Shown: piece by piece, positions 28,151-38,418 of the stretch | How the letters are laid out: the number at the start of each line of letters is the position of its first letter | How positions within the stretch are numbered: position 1 is the first letter of the stretch | From: Vibrio europaeus | GTDB lineage: Bacteria > Pseudomonadota > Gammaproteobacteria > Enterobacterales > Vibrionaceae | Direction of reading: 5' to 3' | Length of the DNA stretch: 64,000 bases | Assembly (NCBI RefSeq): GCF_001695575.1 | Contig: NZ_LUAX01000001.1 | Location: 930,001-994,000, forward strand | Made by a program: the position numbers and the translations under genes | The notes under the pieces: model-generated | Told to the model about the DNA's origin: nothing | Databases searched by the model: none | Seen by the model: only the letters and a program-made list of their open reading frames with translations

Positions 28151-30757
28151 ATGGCTCAGACTCCCCAAGCCAAATACCGCAAAGACTATCAGTCTCCATC
28201 TCATACTATTACTGATATCGATCTTACGTTTGACCTATTCGATAATGAAACCACTGTAACGGCAGTGTCGCAGGTTAAACAGTTAAAAGACGCAACAACG
28301 ATTCGTCTAGAAGGTGAAAACCTTAAACTGAAAAGCATTCACGTTAATGGTGAAGCTTGGACTGCCTATGAAGAATTAGAAGGTGCACTAGAAGTTCATC
28401 AGTTACCAGAGCAAACTGAACTCAAGATTGTAACCTTGATTGACCCGGAAGCGAACACGGCGCTAGAAGGCCTTTACAAATCTGGTGGCGCGTTCTGCAC
28501 CCAGTGTGAAGCGGAAGGTTTCCGTCGTATTACTTACTATATGGATCGCCCCGATGTACTTGCGAAATTCACCACGAAAGTGATTGCTGATAAAGCCGAG
28601 TATCCATTCCTGCTTAGTAACGGTAACCGTGTAGCTGAAGGTGAACTTGAAGGTGGGCGCCATTGGGTTCAGTGGCAAGACCCGCATCCAAAACCTGCGT
28701 ACTTGTTTGCTTTAGTGGCAGGTGATTTTGATGTACTGCGTGATAAGTACATCACTCAGTCTGGTCGCAACGTTGAACTGGAAATCTTTGTTGATAAAGG
28801 CAACTTAGATCGTGCGCCGCATGCGATGACTTCATTGATCAATTCAATGGAGTGGGATGAAGAGCGCTTTGGCCTAGAATACGACCTTGATATCTACATG
28901 ATTGTTGCGGTCGACTTCTTCAATATGGGTGCGATGGAGAATAAAGGTCTAAACATCTTTAACTCTAAGTTTGTCCTCGCGAATGAAAAAACAGCGACAG
29001 ATACCGATTACCTCGGTATTGAAGCGGTAATTGGTCATGAATATTTCCACAACTGGACAGGTAACCGAGTCACTTGTCGCGATTGGTTCCAACTAAGCCT
29101 GAAAGAAGGTTTGACCGTATTCCGTGATCAAGAGTTTTCTTCAGATCTTGGTTCTCGCTCAGTAAATCGTATCAACAATGTCCGTATTATTCGCGGTCCT
29201 CAGTTCGCAGAAGATGCGAGCCCAATGTCTCACCCGATTCGTCCAGAGCAAGTTATTGAAATGAATAACTTCTACACATTAACTGTGTACGAAAAAGGCA
29301 GTGAAGTCATTCGAATGATGCACACTTTGCTTGGCGAAGAAGGTTTCCAAAAAGGCATGAAACTTTACTTTGATCGTCACGACGGAACTGCAGCGACGTG
29401 TGAAGATTTTGTCGCGGCAATGGAAGATGCATCTGGCGTGGATCTGAAGCAATTCCGTTTGTGGTACAGCCAGTCTGGTACACCGATTGTAAAAGTCAGC
29501 AGTGAATATGATCAAGTAGCGAAAACCTACGCACTCACTGTAGAGCAGGCTACTGAACCAACCCAAGACCAAGCTGAAAAACAAGCACTTCATATTCCGT
29601 TTGACGTTGAGCTCTATGCACAAAATGGTGATGTGATTGAGTTACGCCGTAACGGTAAGCTGGTCGACAATGTTCTTAATGTCACTGAACTTAAGCAGAC
29701 GTTTATCTTCGAGCAAGTGACTGAACGTCCCGTTCCTTCGCTGCTGCGTGAGTTCTCTGCACCGGTGAAATTAGAATACGACTACAGCGATGAAGAATTG
29801 GTCTTCCTAATGGTGAAAGCATGTAACGAATTTGCTCGTTGGGATGCTGGTCAAATGCTGTTAGCGAAATACATCCGTAGCAACGTAGAGAAAGTTCAGG
29901 CGGGTAATGACGTAGAGTTGGCTGCTGAAGTGATTGATGCATTCCGCGGCGTACTACTTTCAAGCGAGTTAGAGCCTGCATTTATTGCTGAAATGATGTC
30001 TCTGCCAAGCCACAACGAAGTGAGTGGTTGGTATAAACAAGTTGATGTTGATGCGGTAGCGAAAGTACTCAAGGCAATCAAAGTCACCTTGGCGACGGAA
30101 CTTGAAGATGAGTTAAGCGCTATCTACCACAGCCTCAAGCAGCAAGATTACACCATTGAACATGCGGCTATTGGTAAACGTTCTCTGCGTAATACGGCAT
30201 TAGGCTATCTTGCCTACACTGAACAAGGCAATACATTGGCTAAAGCTCAGTATGCTGATGCGAACAACATGACAGATACCATTGCAGCAATGAGCGCGGC
30301 AAATGGTGCTCAGCTTGAATGTCGTGAAGCACTGATGTCTGATTACAGTGACAAGTGGAAACATGATGGACTTGTGATGGACAAGTGGTTTGCTCTGCAA
30401 GGGACAAATCCTGCTGAAAATGTTCTACAAGTGATCAAGCAAACACTGAACCATGAAGCGTTTAGCTTGAAGAACCCAAACCGTACTCGTAGCTTAGTGG
30501 GCTCGTTCCTCAATATGAACCCAGTGCGTTTCCACGCAAAATCTGGTGAAGGCTACAAGTTTGCAGGCGAGATATTACGCGAACTCAACAGCAGTAACCC
30601 GCAGGTAGCGTCACGCTTAATTGATCCATTGTTGAAATTCCGTAAATATGATGACGAGCGTCAGGCGCTTATCAAAGCGGAACTTGAAACATTGAAAGCG
30701 ATGGACAACCTAGCGAAAGATTTGTTTGAGAAAGTGACGAAAGCGTTGGAGTCTTAA
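28151..30757 (+). CDS. pepN: Aminopeptidase N
   Basis: 868 aa M1-family zinc metallopeptidase, the main cytosolic aminopeptidase of gammaproteobacteria. Exopeptidase motif MGAMENKGLN, zinc motif HEYFH (IGHEYFHNWTGNRV) with the third ligand Glu in LKEGLTVFRDQEF, and the transition-state Tyr in YEKGSEVIRMM. The start at 28151 (MAQTPQAKYRKDY) has AGAAGGATT upstream and matches the family start; an earlier in-frame codon adds 13 residues. Confidence 0.97.
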   Translation: MAQTPQAKYRKDYQSPSHTITDIDLTFDLFDNETTVTAVSQVKQLKDATTIRLEGENLKLKSIHVNGEAWTAYEELEGALEVHQLPEQTELKIVTLIDPEANTALEGLYKSGGAFCTQCEAEGFRRITYYMDRPDVLAKFTTKVIADKAEYPFLLSNGNRVAEGELEGGRHWVQWQDPHPKPAYLFALVAGDFDVLRDKYITQSGRNVELEIFVDKGNLDRAPHAMTSLINSMEWDEERFGLEYDLDIYMIVAVDFFNMGAMENKGLNIFNSKFVLANEKTATDTDYLGIEAVIGHEYFHNWTGNRVTCRDWFQLSLKEGLTVFRDQEFSSDLGSRSVNRINNVRIIRGPQFAEDASPMSHPIRPEQVIEMNNFYTLTVYEKGSEVIRMMHTLLGEEGFQKGMKLYFDRHDGTAATCEDFVAAMEDASGVDLKQFRLWYSQSGTPIVKVSSEYDQVAKTYALTVEQATEPTQDQAEKQALHIPFDVELYAQNGDVIELRRNGKLVDNVLNVTELKQTFIFEQVTERPVPSLLREFSAPVKLEYDYSDEELVFLMVKACNEFARWDAGQMLLAKYIRSNVEKVQAGNDVELAAEVIDAFRGVLLSSELEPAFIAEMMSLPSHNEVSGWYKQVDVDAVAKVLKAIKVTLATELEDELSAIYHSLKQQDYTIEHAAIGKRSLRNTALGYLAYTEQGNTLAKAQYADANNMTDTIAAMSAANGAQLECREALMSDYSDKWKHDGLVMDKWFALQGTNPAENVLQVIKQTLNHEAFSLKNPNRTRSLVGSFLNMNPVRFHAKSGEGYKFAGEILRELNSSNPQVASRLIDPLLKFRKYDDERQALIKAELETLKAMDNLAKDLFEKVTKALES

Positions 30758-30769
30758 TCAATCTGTTTA

Positions 30770-30803
30770 AAACAGTAGCACTTTTAAGTACTACTGTTTA
30801 TTT
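30770..30803 (+). terminator. Probable pepN terminator
   Basis: AAACAGTAG / CTACTGTTT 9-bp perfect stem with a 12-nt loop and T-rich sequence after it. Confidence 0.65.
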
Positions 30804-30853
30804 ATACAGGCGTTTTGTTTTATCAGAAAAATCGTTACTTTTTTGACCAAACC

Positions 30854-31072
30854 ATGAATCAATATCACTTTACCCTTAACATCTCTTATCAAACTTTTTT
30901 GGCTCACTACAATGGGACGGCAAGCAACGTTTTAGTGGTTACAGACAAAGGCTTACGCCTGCAATTGCCTGCATCGCGTTTCAGACCATTTCTTAGTCAA
31001 ATAGGGCTAAAAGGGCGCTTCAGATTAACAACTGACCAAAATAATAAGTTTCTAAAGTTAGAACTGCTGTGA
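30854..31072 (+). CDS. DUF2835 family protein
   Basis: 72 aa from the ATG at 30854 (MNQYHFTLNISYQTFLAHYNG). The pattern of short strands with SRFRPFLSQIGLKGRFRLT and LKLE matches the small gammaproteobacterial DUF2835 family, which has no known function. SD is poor. It sits between pepN and gdh on the same strand. Confidence 0.75.
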   Translation: MNQYHFTLNISYQTFLAHYNGTASNVLVVTDKGLRLQLPASRFRPFLSQIGLKGRFRLTTDQNNKFLKLELL

Positions 31073-31259
31073 GCAACTGATTTTATAGAAGTTTAAATAG
31101 AACCTTAGTCACATTCTCAAACATTTCACCTCTTACCACTCTCAAAAGAATTAACTATTTATCAATAAAGCTTTTACAATAAAGCGGCATTACCCGTGTT
31201 AAGCACTATGCTTACAACAACCCCCAAAAAACATACAATTCTAATTGTGGAGTGTGATT

Positions 31260-34200
31260 ATGACCGCGCGTGAAACACTGATGCCGGTTCTGCTTGAAAA
31301 AGTATATAAACTTATTCAAGACAAACTCGAGCTTGCTCATCAACCCCTAGTCACCCAACTAGCTCAACATTTATTTAGCAACATTTCTCAAGACGATTTA
31401 GTCGAACGTAACGAATCCGATCTTTACGGTGCTGTTGTGTCGCTATGGCATCATATTAATGAGAAAAAAGCTGACGAAATTTCTGTTCGAGTATTTAATC
31501 CAACCGTGAGCCGCCAAGGCTGGCAATCTACCCACACAATCGTAGAGATTGTTGTGCCAGATGGTCCATTCTTAGTTGACTCAACAAAAATGGCATTAAG
31601 CCGTTTGGATCTTTCATCACACTTGATGCTGCATGGGCCAACACAGATTGCCCGTACCGCAAAAGGCGAGATTACAGCGATTAACCAAGGAGAGGGGGCA
31701 CTTCAGTCTCTATTCCATATTGAGGTTGACCGCTTAAGCTCCAAAGAAGAAATGGCTTCACTGAAAGCTGAACTATTAAGCATTCTGAATGACACCGGAT
31801 TAGTTGTTCAAGACTGGTTACTGATGGTTGAAAAACTTGAAGAGGTAACTGCTCAGGTAGAATCGCAACAAGGAGAGGTGGAGATCCAACGTGATCGTTA
31901 CGATGAGTCGATCCAATTCCTTCGTTGGTTGGGGAATCACAACTTCACGTTTATGGGGTATAAAGAGTACGATCTTGTTTCAGTTGATGGCGATACAGAA
32001 CTTCGTCCAACCGCTGATAAAGGTCTAGGGCTATTTGCGAATCGCGAGCGCGTGCGCACTGTTAAGCTATCGGATTTCCCTGACTCTGCACGTTTAGAAG
32101 CGAAAAAGCCATTCCTTCTGATTGTGACCAAAGGCAACCGTCCATCTCGTATTCACCGTCCAGCTTACACTGACTATATCGGCATTAAGAAGTTTGATAA
32201 GAACGGAAAAGTTGTTGGTGAGCACCGCTTTACCGGTCTCTATACGTCAGCGGTATACAACCAGAGTGTTGAAGGGATACCACTGATTCGTGAGAAAGTG
32301 GAACGTATTCTTGAAGCGAGCGGTTACCGAGAAGGTTCATACTCTTACAAAGCACTTCACAATATTCTAGAAAACTACCCACGCGACGAGCTTCTTCAAG
32401 CGAAAGAAGAGGAACTGCTAGAAGTCGGTATGGGTGTTGTACAGATGCAAGATCGAGATCTACTGCGTCTGTTCGTTCGCAAAGACCCGTTTGGTCGTTT
32501 CTTTAGCTGCATGGTTTATGTGACTAAAGATCGTTACAACACCGAACTGCGTCGACAAACACAACGAATTCTTCAGCAGTATTTCGGTTGCAAGCAAGAA
32601 GTGGAATTTACTACTTACTTCTCTGAGAGCCCACTAGCTCGAACTCACTATATTGTTCGTGTTGATAATAACAACATGGACGTAGACGTTAAAATGATTG
32701 AGCAAAACTTAATGGAAGCATCTTCAACTTGGGATGATCGTTTATCAGAAGCGATCGTGGCGAACTTTGGTGAAAGTAAAGGTCTGCCACTTTCTAAAGA
32801 ATACCTACGTGCATTCCCACGTTCGTACAAAGAAGATGTAATGCCTGGTTCTGCAGTTGCAGATATTGAACGCCTAGAAAAACTCAGCGATGACAACAAA
32901 CTGGGTATGCTTTTCTACCGCCCACAAGAATTGGGTGCCGATTCTAAATCAGTCAGACTAAAACTCTACCACCGTGATGAGCCAATCCATCTATCTGATG
33001 TGATGCCAATGCTTGAGAACCTTGGCTTACGCGTGATTGGCGAATCGCCATACGAAGTACGTAAAGCGAATGGTCAGGTTTATTGGATCCTAGATTTCTC
33101 AATGCTCCATAAGAGCGAGAAAACCGTTGATCTTCGTGAAGCTCGCGATCGTTTCCAGCAGGCATTTGCAGCAATTTGGGCTGGCGAACTTGAAAGCGAT
33201 GGCTTTAACCGTTTGGTACTGGGTGCGTCATTAACAGGTCGTGAGATTTCGATTCTTCGTGCTTATGCTCGTTACATGCGTCAAGTTGGTTTCCCATTCA
33301 GTCAACAATATATCGAAGACACGCTGAACCATTACCCAGATCTAGCGAAAGGGCTGGTGGAGCTGTTTGGTAAGCGTTTCGAACCTAAATTCAAAGGCAG
33401 CCAAAAAGGTCAAAACGATCTTATCGCTAAGATTACTGAGCAACTGGATCATGTTGAAAGCCTGGATGATGATCGTATTCTCCGTCGCTACATGGAGATG
33501 ATCACTGCGACTCTTCGTACTAACTACTATCAGTTAAATGAAGACAAGCAGCCTAAGCCTTGGCTATCACTTAAGATGAAACCAAGTGATATTCCAGAAA
33601 TTCCTCAGCCAGTACCCGCGTTTGAGATCTTTGTTTATGCACCGGATATTGAAGGTGTTCACTTGCGTGGCGGCAAAGTGGCGCGTGGTGGTCTACGTTG
33701 GTCAGATCGTCAAGAGGATTTCCGTACCGAAATTCTTGGTCTAGTGAAAGCGCAGCAAGTTAAGAACACGGTGATCGTGCCTGTAGGCGCAAAAGGTGGT
33801 TTCGTCTGTAAACGTCAGCCTCTGCTAAGTGGCCGTGATGAAATCTTCGCTGAAGGCCAACGCTGTTACAAACGCTTTATCCGTGCACTACTTGATGTGT
33901 CAGACAACATTATCGAAGGCGAAGTGGCTCATCCTAAGAGCGTGGTTCGTCATGATGAAGATGATCCATATTTGGTTGTTGCGGCTGATAAAGGTACAGC
34001 GACGTTCTCAGATCTTGCTAACTCTGTATCAGAGGAATACAATTTCTGGCTAGGAGATGCATTTGCTTCAGGTGGTTCAAACGGTTACGACCACAAAGCA
34101 ATGGGTATCACAGCGAAAGGTGGCTGGGAATCGGTTAAACGTCATTTCCGTGAAATGGGGATTAACTGTCAGACTACAGATTTCACTGCCATTGGTGTCG

Positions 34201-36101
34201 GTGATATGGCTGGTGACGTATTTGGTAACGGTATGCTGCTATCTAAGCACATCCGCCTACAAGCTGCGTTTAACCACATGCATATCTTTATTGATCCGAA
34301 CCCAGAGTCAGCGCCAAGTTGGGAAGAGCGTAACCGCTTATTCAATCTTCCTCGCTCTAGCTGGGAAGACTATGATGCTAAGCTAATTTCTAAAGGTGGC
34401 GGTATTTTCTCTCGCCGTGCTAAGTCGATTTCTCTAACGCCAGAAATCCAAAAGATGCTGCGCACCAAGAAATCTTCAGTTGCCCCTAATGATCTGATTA
34501 AGATGATCCTATCTATGGAAGTTGATCTTCTATGGAATGGTGGTATCGGTACTTACGTTAAGGCTTCGAATGAGACCCATACTGATGTTGGCGATCGCGC
34601 CAATGATGTATTGCGTATCGATGGTCGAGATCTGAAAGCTAAAGTTGTCGGTGAGGGCGGTAACTTGGGTATGACTCAGCTTGGTCGTATCGAATATGCA
34701 CTGACTGGTGGTCGCGTCAACACTGACTTCGTTGATAACGTAGGTGGCGTGGACTGTTCGGATAATGAGGTCAACATTAAGATCTTCCTTAACGGTCTAG
34801 TGACTAATGGTGATCTTACGGTTAAGCAGCGCAATAAGATCCTTGAGTCGATGGAAGACGAAGTGGGTGAAATCGTTCTTGATGATGCATATTGCCAGGC
34901 TGAATCTATCTCGGTGACCGAGCAGCAAGGTGTGTCATTAGTTAAGGAGCAAATTCGCTTCATTCATACTATGGAGAAAGCGGGTCACCTTGATCGTGCA
35001 CTAGAGTACATCCCAGATGACGAAACCTTACTCGAGCGTGAAAAGCAGGGTATGGCACTGACTCGTCCAGAGCTTTCTGTACTGGTGGCATACGGTAAGA
35101 TGGTTCTGAAAGAAGAGCTGGTGCATGAAGACATCGCAAAAGATGAATTCCATGCGCAGCAACTTGTTAGTTACTTCCCTACCGAGTTACGCCGTAACTA
35201 TTCTTCGCAAATGGATAATCATCCACTACGTGCTGAAATTATTGCAACAGCCCTTGCGAATCAAATGGTTAACGAAATGGGCTGTAACTTTGTCACTCGC
35301 CTCCAAGAAGAAACGGGCGCGTGCGTTGTAGATATTGCAAATGCATATGTGGCGTCACGTGAAATCTTTGGATTAGGTAAAGTACTTGAAGAAGTACGCT
35401 CGCTAGACAATGAAGCTTCAACTGAAGCGCAGTACGATATGATCTTCTACGTGCGTCGAACGTTACGTCGTCTATCGCGTTGGCTATTACGCAATCGTAC
35501 TGGTCGTCAGTCGGTTAAAGATCTTATTGAACTGTACCAAGCTGATGTCGACACAATCAAAGCGCATCTTGATGACATGCTTGTTCCTTCAGAAGTGGAA
35601 GAGCACAACGAGATGGCGCAAGCTTGGATTGAGCAGGGCATCAAGGCAGAAGTGGCTAGCTATGTCGCTCGTTTGTCTAGCCTATACTCAGTACTGGATA
35701 TATCTACAGTATCTCGTGAAAAAGGCAAAACTATTGAACAAACGGCTAAGCTTTACTACAACTTGGGCGATCGCTTATCACTGCACTGGTTCTTGAAGCA
35801 AATCAATGGCCAAGCGGTGGATAACAACTGGCAAGCATTGGCAAGAGCAGCATTCCGTGAAGATCTCGATTGGCAACAGCGTCAGCTAACAGGTCAAGTG
35901 CTGAGCTGTGGTTGTTCGCCAGAAGAGCTCGATGTGATGAAAGCACTGGATGATTGGATTGAAACCAATGAGACATCTTTGCATCGTTGGGAAAATATTC
36001 TCAACGAATTCAAGGTGGGTTCAGTGCATGAATTTGCGAAATTCTCTGTTGCACTACGTGAACTCATGCTGCTTAACCTTAATTGCAGTGCGAATGAGTA
36101 A
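31260..36101 (+). CDS. gdhB: NAD-specific glutamate dehydrogenase, large (GDH_180 type)
   Basis: 1613 aa, the size of the ~180-kDa bacterial NAD-GDH that deaminates glutamate to 2-oxoglutarate. N-terminal ~700 residues hold ACT-like regulatory repeats; the catalytic core begins near residue 800 (GGKVARGGLRWSDRQEDFRTE, GAKGGFVCKRQ with the catalytic Lys, GVGDMAGDVFGNGMLLS, VGEGGNLGMTQLGRIE). A helical C-terminal domain follows. ATG at 31260 is chosen for its GTGGAGTG upstream. Catabolic role in using amino acids as carbon source fits the Aap transporter in the same region. Confidence 0.95.
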   Translation: MTARETLMPVLLEKVYKLIQDKLELAHQPLVTQLAQHLFSNISQDDLVERNESDLYGAVVSLWHHINEKKADEISVRVFNPTVSRQGWQSTHTIVEIVVPDGPFLVDSTKMALSRLDLSSHLMLHGPTQIARTAKGEITAINQGEGALQSLFHIEVDRLSSKEEMASLKAELLSILNDTGLVVQDWLLMVEKLEEVTAQVESQQGEVEIQRDRYDESIQFLRWLGNHNFTFMGYKEYDLVSVDGDTELRPTADKGLGLFANRERVRTVKLSDFPDSARLEAKKPFLLIVTKGNRPSRIHRPAYTDYIGIKKFDKNGKVVGEHRFTGLYTSAVYNQSVEGIPLIREKVERILEASGYREGSYSYKALHNILENYPRDELLQAKEEELLEVGMGVVQMQDRDLLRLFVRKDPFGRFFSCMVYVTKDRYNTELRRQTQRILQQYFGCKQEVEFTTYFSESPLARTHYIVRVDNNNMDVDVKMIEQNLMEASSTWDDRLSEAIVANFGESKGLPLSKEYLRAFPRSYKEDVMPGSAVADIERLEKLSDDNKLGMLFYRPQELGADSKSVRLKLYHRDEPIHLSDVMPMLENLGLRVIGESPYEVRKANGQVYWILDFSMLHKSEKTVDLREARDRFQQAFAAIWAGELESDGFNRLVLGASLTGREISILRAYARYMRQVGFPFSQQYIEDTLNHYPDLAKGLVELFGKRFEPKFKGSQKGQNDLIAKITEQLDHVESLDDDRILRRYMEMITATLRTNYYQLNEDKQPKPWLSLKMKPSDIPEIPQPVPAFEIFVYAPDIEGVHLRGGKVARGGLRWSDRQEDFRTEILGLVKAQQVKNTVIVPVGAKGGFVCKRQPLLSGRDEIFAEGQRCYKRFIRALLDVSDNIIEGEVAHPKSVVRHDEDDPYLVVAADKGTATFSDLANSVSEEYNFWLGDAFASGGSNGYDHKAMGITAKGGWESVKRHFREMGINCQTTDFTAIGVGDMAGDVFGNGMLLSKHIRLQAAFNHMHIFIDPNPESAPSWEERNRLFNLPRSSWEDYDAKLISKGGGIFSRRAKSISLTPEIQKMLRTKKSSVAPNDLIKMILSMEVDLLWNGGIGTYVKASNETHTDVGDRANDVLRIDGRDLKAKVVGEGGNLGMTQLGRIEYALTGGRVNTDFVDNVGGVDCSDNEVNIKIFLNGLVTNGDLTVKQRNKILESMEDEVGEIVLDDAYCQAESISVTEQQGVSLVKEQIRFIHTMEKAGHLDRALEYIPDDETLLEREKQGMALTRPELSVLVAYGKMVLKEELVHEDIAKDEFHAQQLVSYFPTELRRNYSSQMDNHPLRAEIIATALANQMVNEMGCNFVTRLQEETGACVVDIANAYVASREIFGLGKVLEEVRSLDNEASTEAQYDMIFYVRRTLRRLSRWLLRNRTGRQSVKDLIELYQADVDTIKAHLDDMLVPSEVEEHNEMAQAWIEQGIKAEVASYVARLSSLYSVLDISTVSREKGKTIEQTAKLYYNLGDRLSLHWFLKQINGQAVDNNWQALARAAFREDLDWQQRQLTGQVLSCGCSPEELDVMKALDDWIETNETSLHRWENILNEFKVGSVHEFAKFSVALRELMLLNLNCSANE

Positions 36102-36115
36102 ACGTTTGCTATAAT
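36100..36115 (+). promoter_or_regulatory. Probable PurR operator and -10 box of pyrD
   Basis: AAACGTTTGC, the exact core of the PurR box (ACGCAAACGTTTGCGT), lies at 36100-36109, and TATAAT follows at 36110-36115. E. coli pyrD is also repressed by PurR. Confidence 0.6.
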
Positions 36116-36149
36116 TCGTTGAATTATTCGGTAAAACATTGAATAATAC

Positions 36150-36175
36150 AGCCCCGTTTATACGGGGCTTTTTTC
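36150..36175 (+). terminator. Terminator of gdh, or leader attenuator of pyrD
   Basis: AGCCCCGT-TTAT-ACGGGGCT then six T residues. It lies after the likely pyrD promoter and only ~14 bp before pyrD, so it could attenuate pyrD as well as end gdh transcripts. A weaker hairpin (ATTATTC/GAATAAT) precedes it. Confidence 0.85.
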
Positions 36176-36188
36176 TTTCGGAGGCACA

Positions 36189-37199
36189 ATGCTTTACCGT
36201 CTAGCCAGAACTGGCTTTTTCCAACTCGATGCCGAAAAGGCACACGATCTCGCAATTCAAAACTTCAAGCGCTTTACCGGCACTCCACTTGATCTTCTTT
36301 ACCGTCAGCAACTTCCTCATCGTCCAGTCGAATGTATGGGTTTAACTTTCCGTAACCCAGTTGGCCTCGCGGCTGGTCTGGATAAAAACGGCGAGTGTAT
36401 TGAAGCATTCGATGCTATGGGCTTTGGTTTTGTTGAAGTCGGCACAGTGACACCTCGTCCACAAGCAGGAAATGACAAACCACGCCTATTCCGTCTTGTA
36501 GAGGCAGAGGGCATTATCAACCGTATGGGTTTCAACAACCTAGGTGTCGATAACCTTGTCGAAAATGTCAAAAAAGCCAAATACGACTGTGTACTTGGTA
36601 TTAACATCGGCAAGAACAAAGACACACCAATCGAAAAGGGTGCGGAAGATTACTTGATCTGTATGGAAAAGGTATATCAATACGCAGGCTACATCGCGGT
36701 TAACATTTCTTCGCCAAATACTCCAGGCTTGCGTTCACTGCAATACGGTGAAGCTTTAGATGAGTTGCTGTCAGAGCTAAAAACGAAACAAGCGGAGCTC
36801 GCTGAAAAGCATGGTAAATATGTTCCTCTTGCATTAAAGATCGCGCCGGATCTTAGTGATGATGAGATCAAACAGATCTGTGACTCTTTGCTTAAAAACA
36901 AGATCGACGCAGTAATTGCTACCAACACAACATTGGATCGCTCAATCGTTGAAGGTATGAAGCATGCGAGCGAGGCGGGCGGTTTGAGTGGACGTCCTGT
37001 TCAAAGCAAAAGTACTGAAGTGGTTCGCTGTCTACATGAACAGCTTAAAGACGAAATTCCAGTGATTGGAGTAGGTGGCATTGATTCTTACGTCGCTGCT
37101 AAAGAAAAAATGATGGCGGGTGCGCAGTTAGTACAGGTTTACTCTGGGTTTATTTACCACGGTCCGGCACTCGTACGTGATATCGTGAAAAACATCTAA
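36189..37199 (+). CDS. pyrD: Dihydroorotate dehydrogenase (quinone), class 2
   Basis: 336 aa membrane-associated FMN enzyme of UMP synthesis that passes electrons to quinones. N-terminal amphipathic helices ([21 protein letters not shown]) for membrane and quinone contact, FMN site ([13 protein letters not shown]), the class 2 catalytic Ser in [15 protein letters not shown], and the phosphate loop VIGVGGIDS. Strong SD CGGAGG before the ATG at 36189. Confidence 0.97.
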   Translation: MLYRLARTGFFQLDAEKAHDLAIQNFKRFTGTPLDLLYRQQLPHRPVECMGLTFRNPVGLAAGLDKNGECIEAFDAMGFGFVEVGTVTPRPQAGNDKPRLFRLVEAEGIINRMGFNNLGVDNLVENVKKAKYDCVLGINIGKNKDTPIEKGAEDYLICMEKVYQYAGYIAVNISSPNTPGLRSLQYGEALDELLSELKTKQAELAEKHGKYVPLALKIAPDLSDDEIKQICDSLLKNKIDAVIATNTTLDRSIVEGMKHASEAGGLSGRPVQSKSTEVVRCLHEQLKDEIPVIGVGGIDSYVAAKEKMMAGAQLVQVYSGFIYHGPALVRDIVKNI

Positions 37200-37227
37200 G
37201 CCATATTCAAATAGAAACTGAATAGGT

Positions 37228-37240
37228 GTGACATTGTCAC
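37228..37240. other. matS site (MatP binding)
   Basis: GTGACATTGTCAC, exact match to GTGACRNYGTCAC, between pyrD and zapC. Confidence 0.85.
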
Positions 37241-37273
37241 ACGATAGATTTCTAATTAAAACTGATTGATAAC

Positions 37274-37307
37274 AAGAGGAAATGAGTTTTCATTTCCTCT
37301 TTTTTTT
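37274..37307 (+). terminator. pyrD terminator
   Basis: AAGAGGAAATG / CATTTCCTCTT 11-bp perfect stem, 6-nt loop and a T tract of seven or more. Confidence 0.93.
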
Positions 37308-37395
37308 CGCCTATTAGCTAATAAAATCCAATTATTGCTAGGAAAGGTAATTAAGCGTTTTACCTAACTTCAAATCAAATTTCAGAGATGGAACG

Positions 37396-37941
37396 ATGCT
37401 TAAACCCAGTGACAAATGGACTTGGTACTATGATGACTCAGAAGGGCACCTTATGCTCGATCTGGGTGATGATATGGTATTTAAGACCAACCTTCCTCGT
37501 AAGCTGATTGTCGACTGCGCGATTGGCGTTAATGAATTCTCAGTAGATGATGCTTCTGCCTATCAAACCTATAAAGAGCAAATCGCTTTACTTGGCCTGA
37601 GTGAGCCAAGACAAGCAGAGCTCTCACTGTATTGTGTTGCCGCGAAGCGTTTTCATAAACCTGTTCAGCCGAAAAGTTGGTTTTTCGACTGTCTATCGGA
37701 TGGCCAAATTGCTCCAGAAGAAGGCGACTTGATACGTCTAACGAACTCCCTGAGCGAAGGCTTTTTTATTGTTTTAGAGGTAGGTGAGTGTGCCAGCCTG
37801 TGCGCATCTGTTTCACTAGACGGTTTCGAGCTCAATGGTTCTAAATCGCTCCAATTTGGACAAGCGATTAAAGTGATGCACGATAGGCTCACTGTAGCGA
37901 ATCATCTATTTCACGCCCAACCAATCGCATTGGTCGGCTAA
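37396..37941 (+). CDS. zapC: Cell division protein ZapC
   Basis: 181 aa, starting LKPSDKWTWYYDDSEGHLMLDLG and with the family C-terminal half (FDCLSDGQIAPEEGDLI, RLTVANHLF). ZapC binds FtsZ and stabilises polymer bundles at midcell. Its position directly after pyrD is conserved with E. coli (pyrD-zapC-ycbX-rlmL). Confidence 0.93.
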   Translation: MLKPSDKWTWYYDDSEGHLMLDLGDDMVFKTNLPRKLIVDCAIGVNEFSVDDASAYQTYKEQIALLGLSEPRQAELSLYCVAAKRFHKPVQPKSWFFDCLSDGQIAPEEGDLIRLTNSLSEGFFIVLEVGECASLCASVSLDGFELNGSKSLQFGQAIKVMHDRLTVANHLFHAQPIALVG

Positions 37942-37972
37942 CCCAAATTATCGTTCCTTTGTTTCATTTCCC

Positions 37973-37998
37973 GCCAGCATAATTGCTGGCTTTTTTTT
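37973..37998 (+). terminator. zapC terminator
   Basis: GCCAGCA-TAAT-TGCTGGC followed by eight T residues. Confidence 0.93.
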
Positions 37999-38000
37999 GC

Positions 38001-38418
38001 CCCTAACTCGGCTAAAGAGAGCCTACTAACGCTCCTCAGCTTTATTCTCATCTGTGAGATACGTTCAAATTATCATCACATAGCACAATTAATTTCCATG
38101 TTTTCATAGCCACTGAATCTAGAAAAGCAGGGTTTATTCCTCTTTTGTGGCATTTTTGTAACTTAATTACACGAAAATGCACAATTGGTATAGACCAGAA
38201 TGGGTGTGAATTAGTATTCACTTCGCTTTTAGAGCCGATTGCTTGGTAGAATTAGGTTTTTATGTTTTTCGGGATTTGAAATCGAACAACGAAGTTTGAA
38301 AGTGTCGATATTTCATTCAATTGAACGACAAAATGGGGGATTTAACTGATTGAGCTAACGATAACTATTGGAGTCAGGTATAATGCGGGGTCATTTTCTA
38401 CAGAATTAAAACACCACT
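38001..38418. promoter_or_regulatory. 418-bp non-coding region upstream of rlmKL
   Basis: No convincing ORF. A TATAAT -10-like box lies at 38379-38384, suitable for rlmKL, without a clear -35. A perfect inverted repeat GTGAAT-N4-ATTCAC at 38206-38221 looks like an operator of an unknown regulator. The length is unusual for a housekeeping promoter; a small RNA gene cannot be excluded. Confidence 0.45.
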
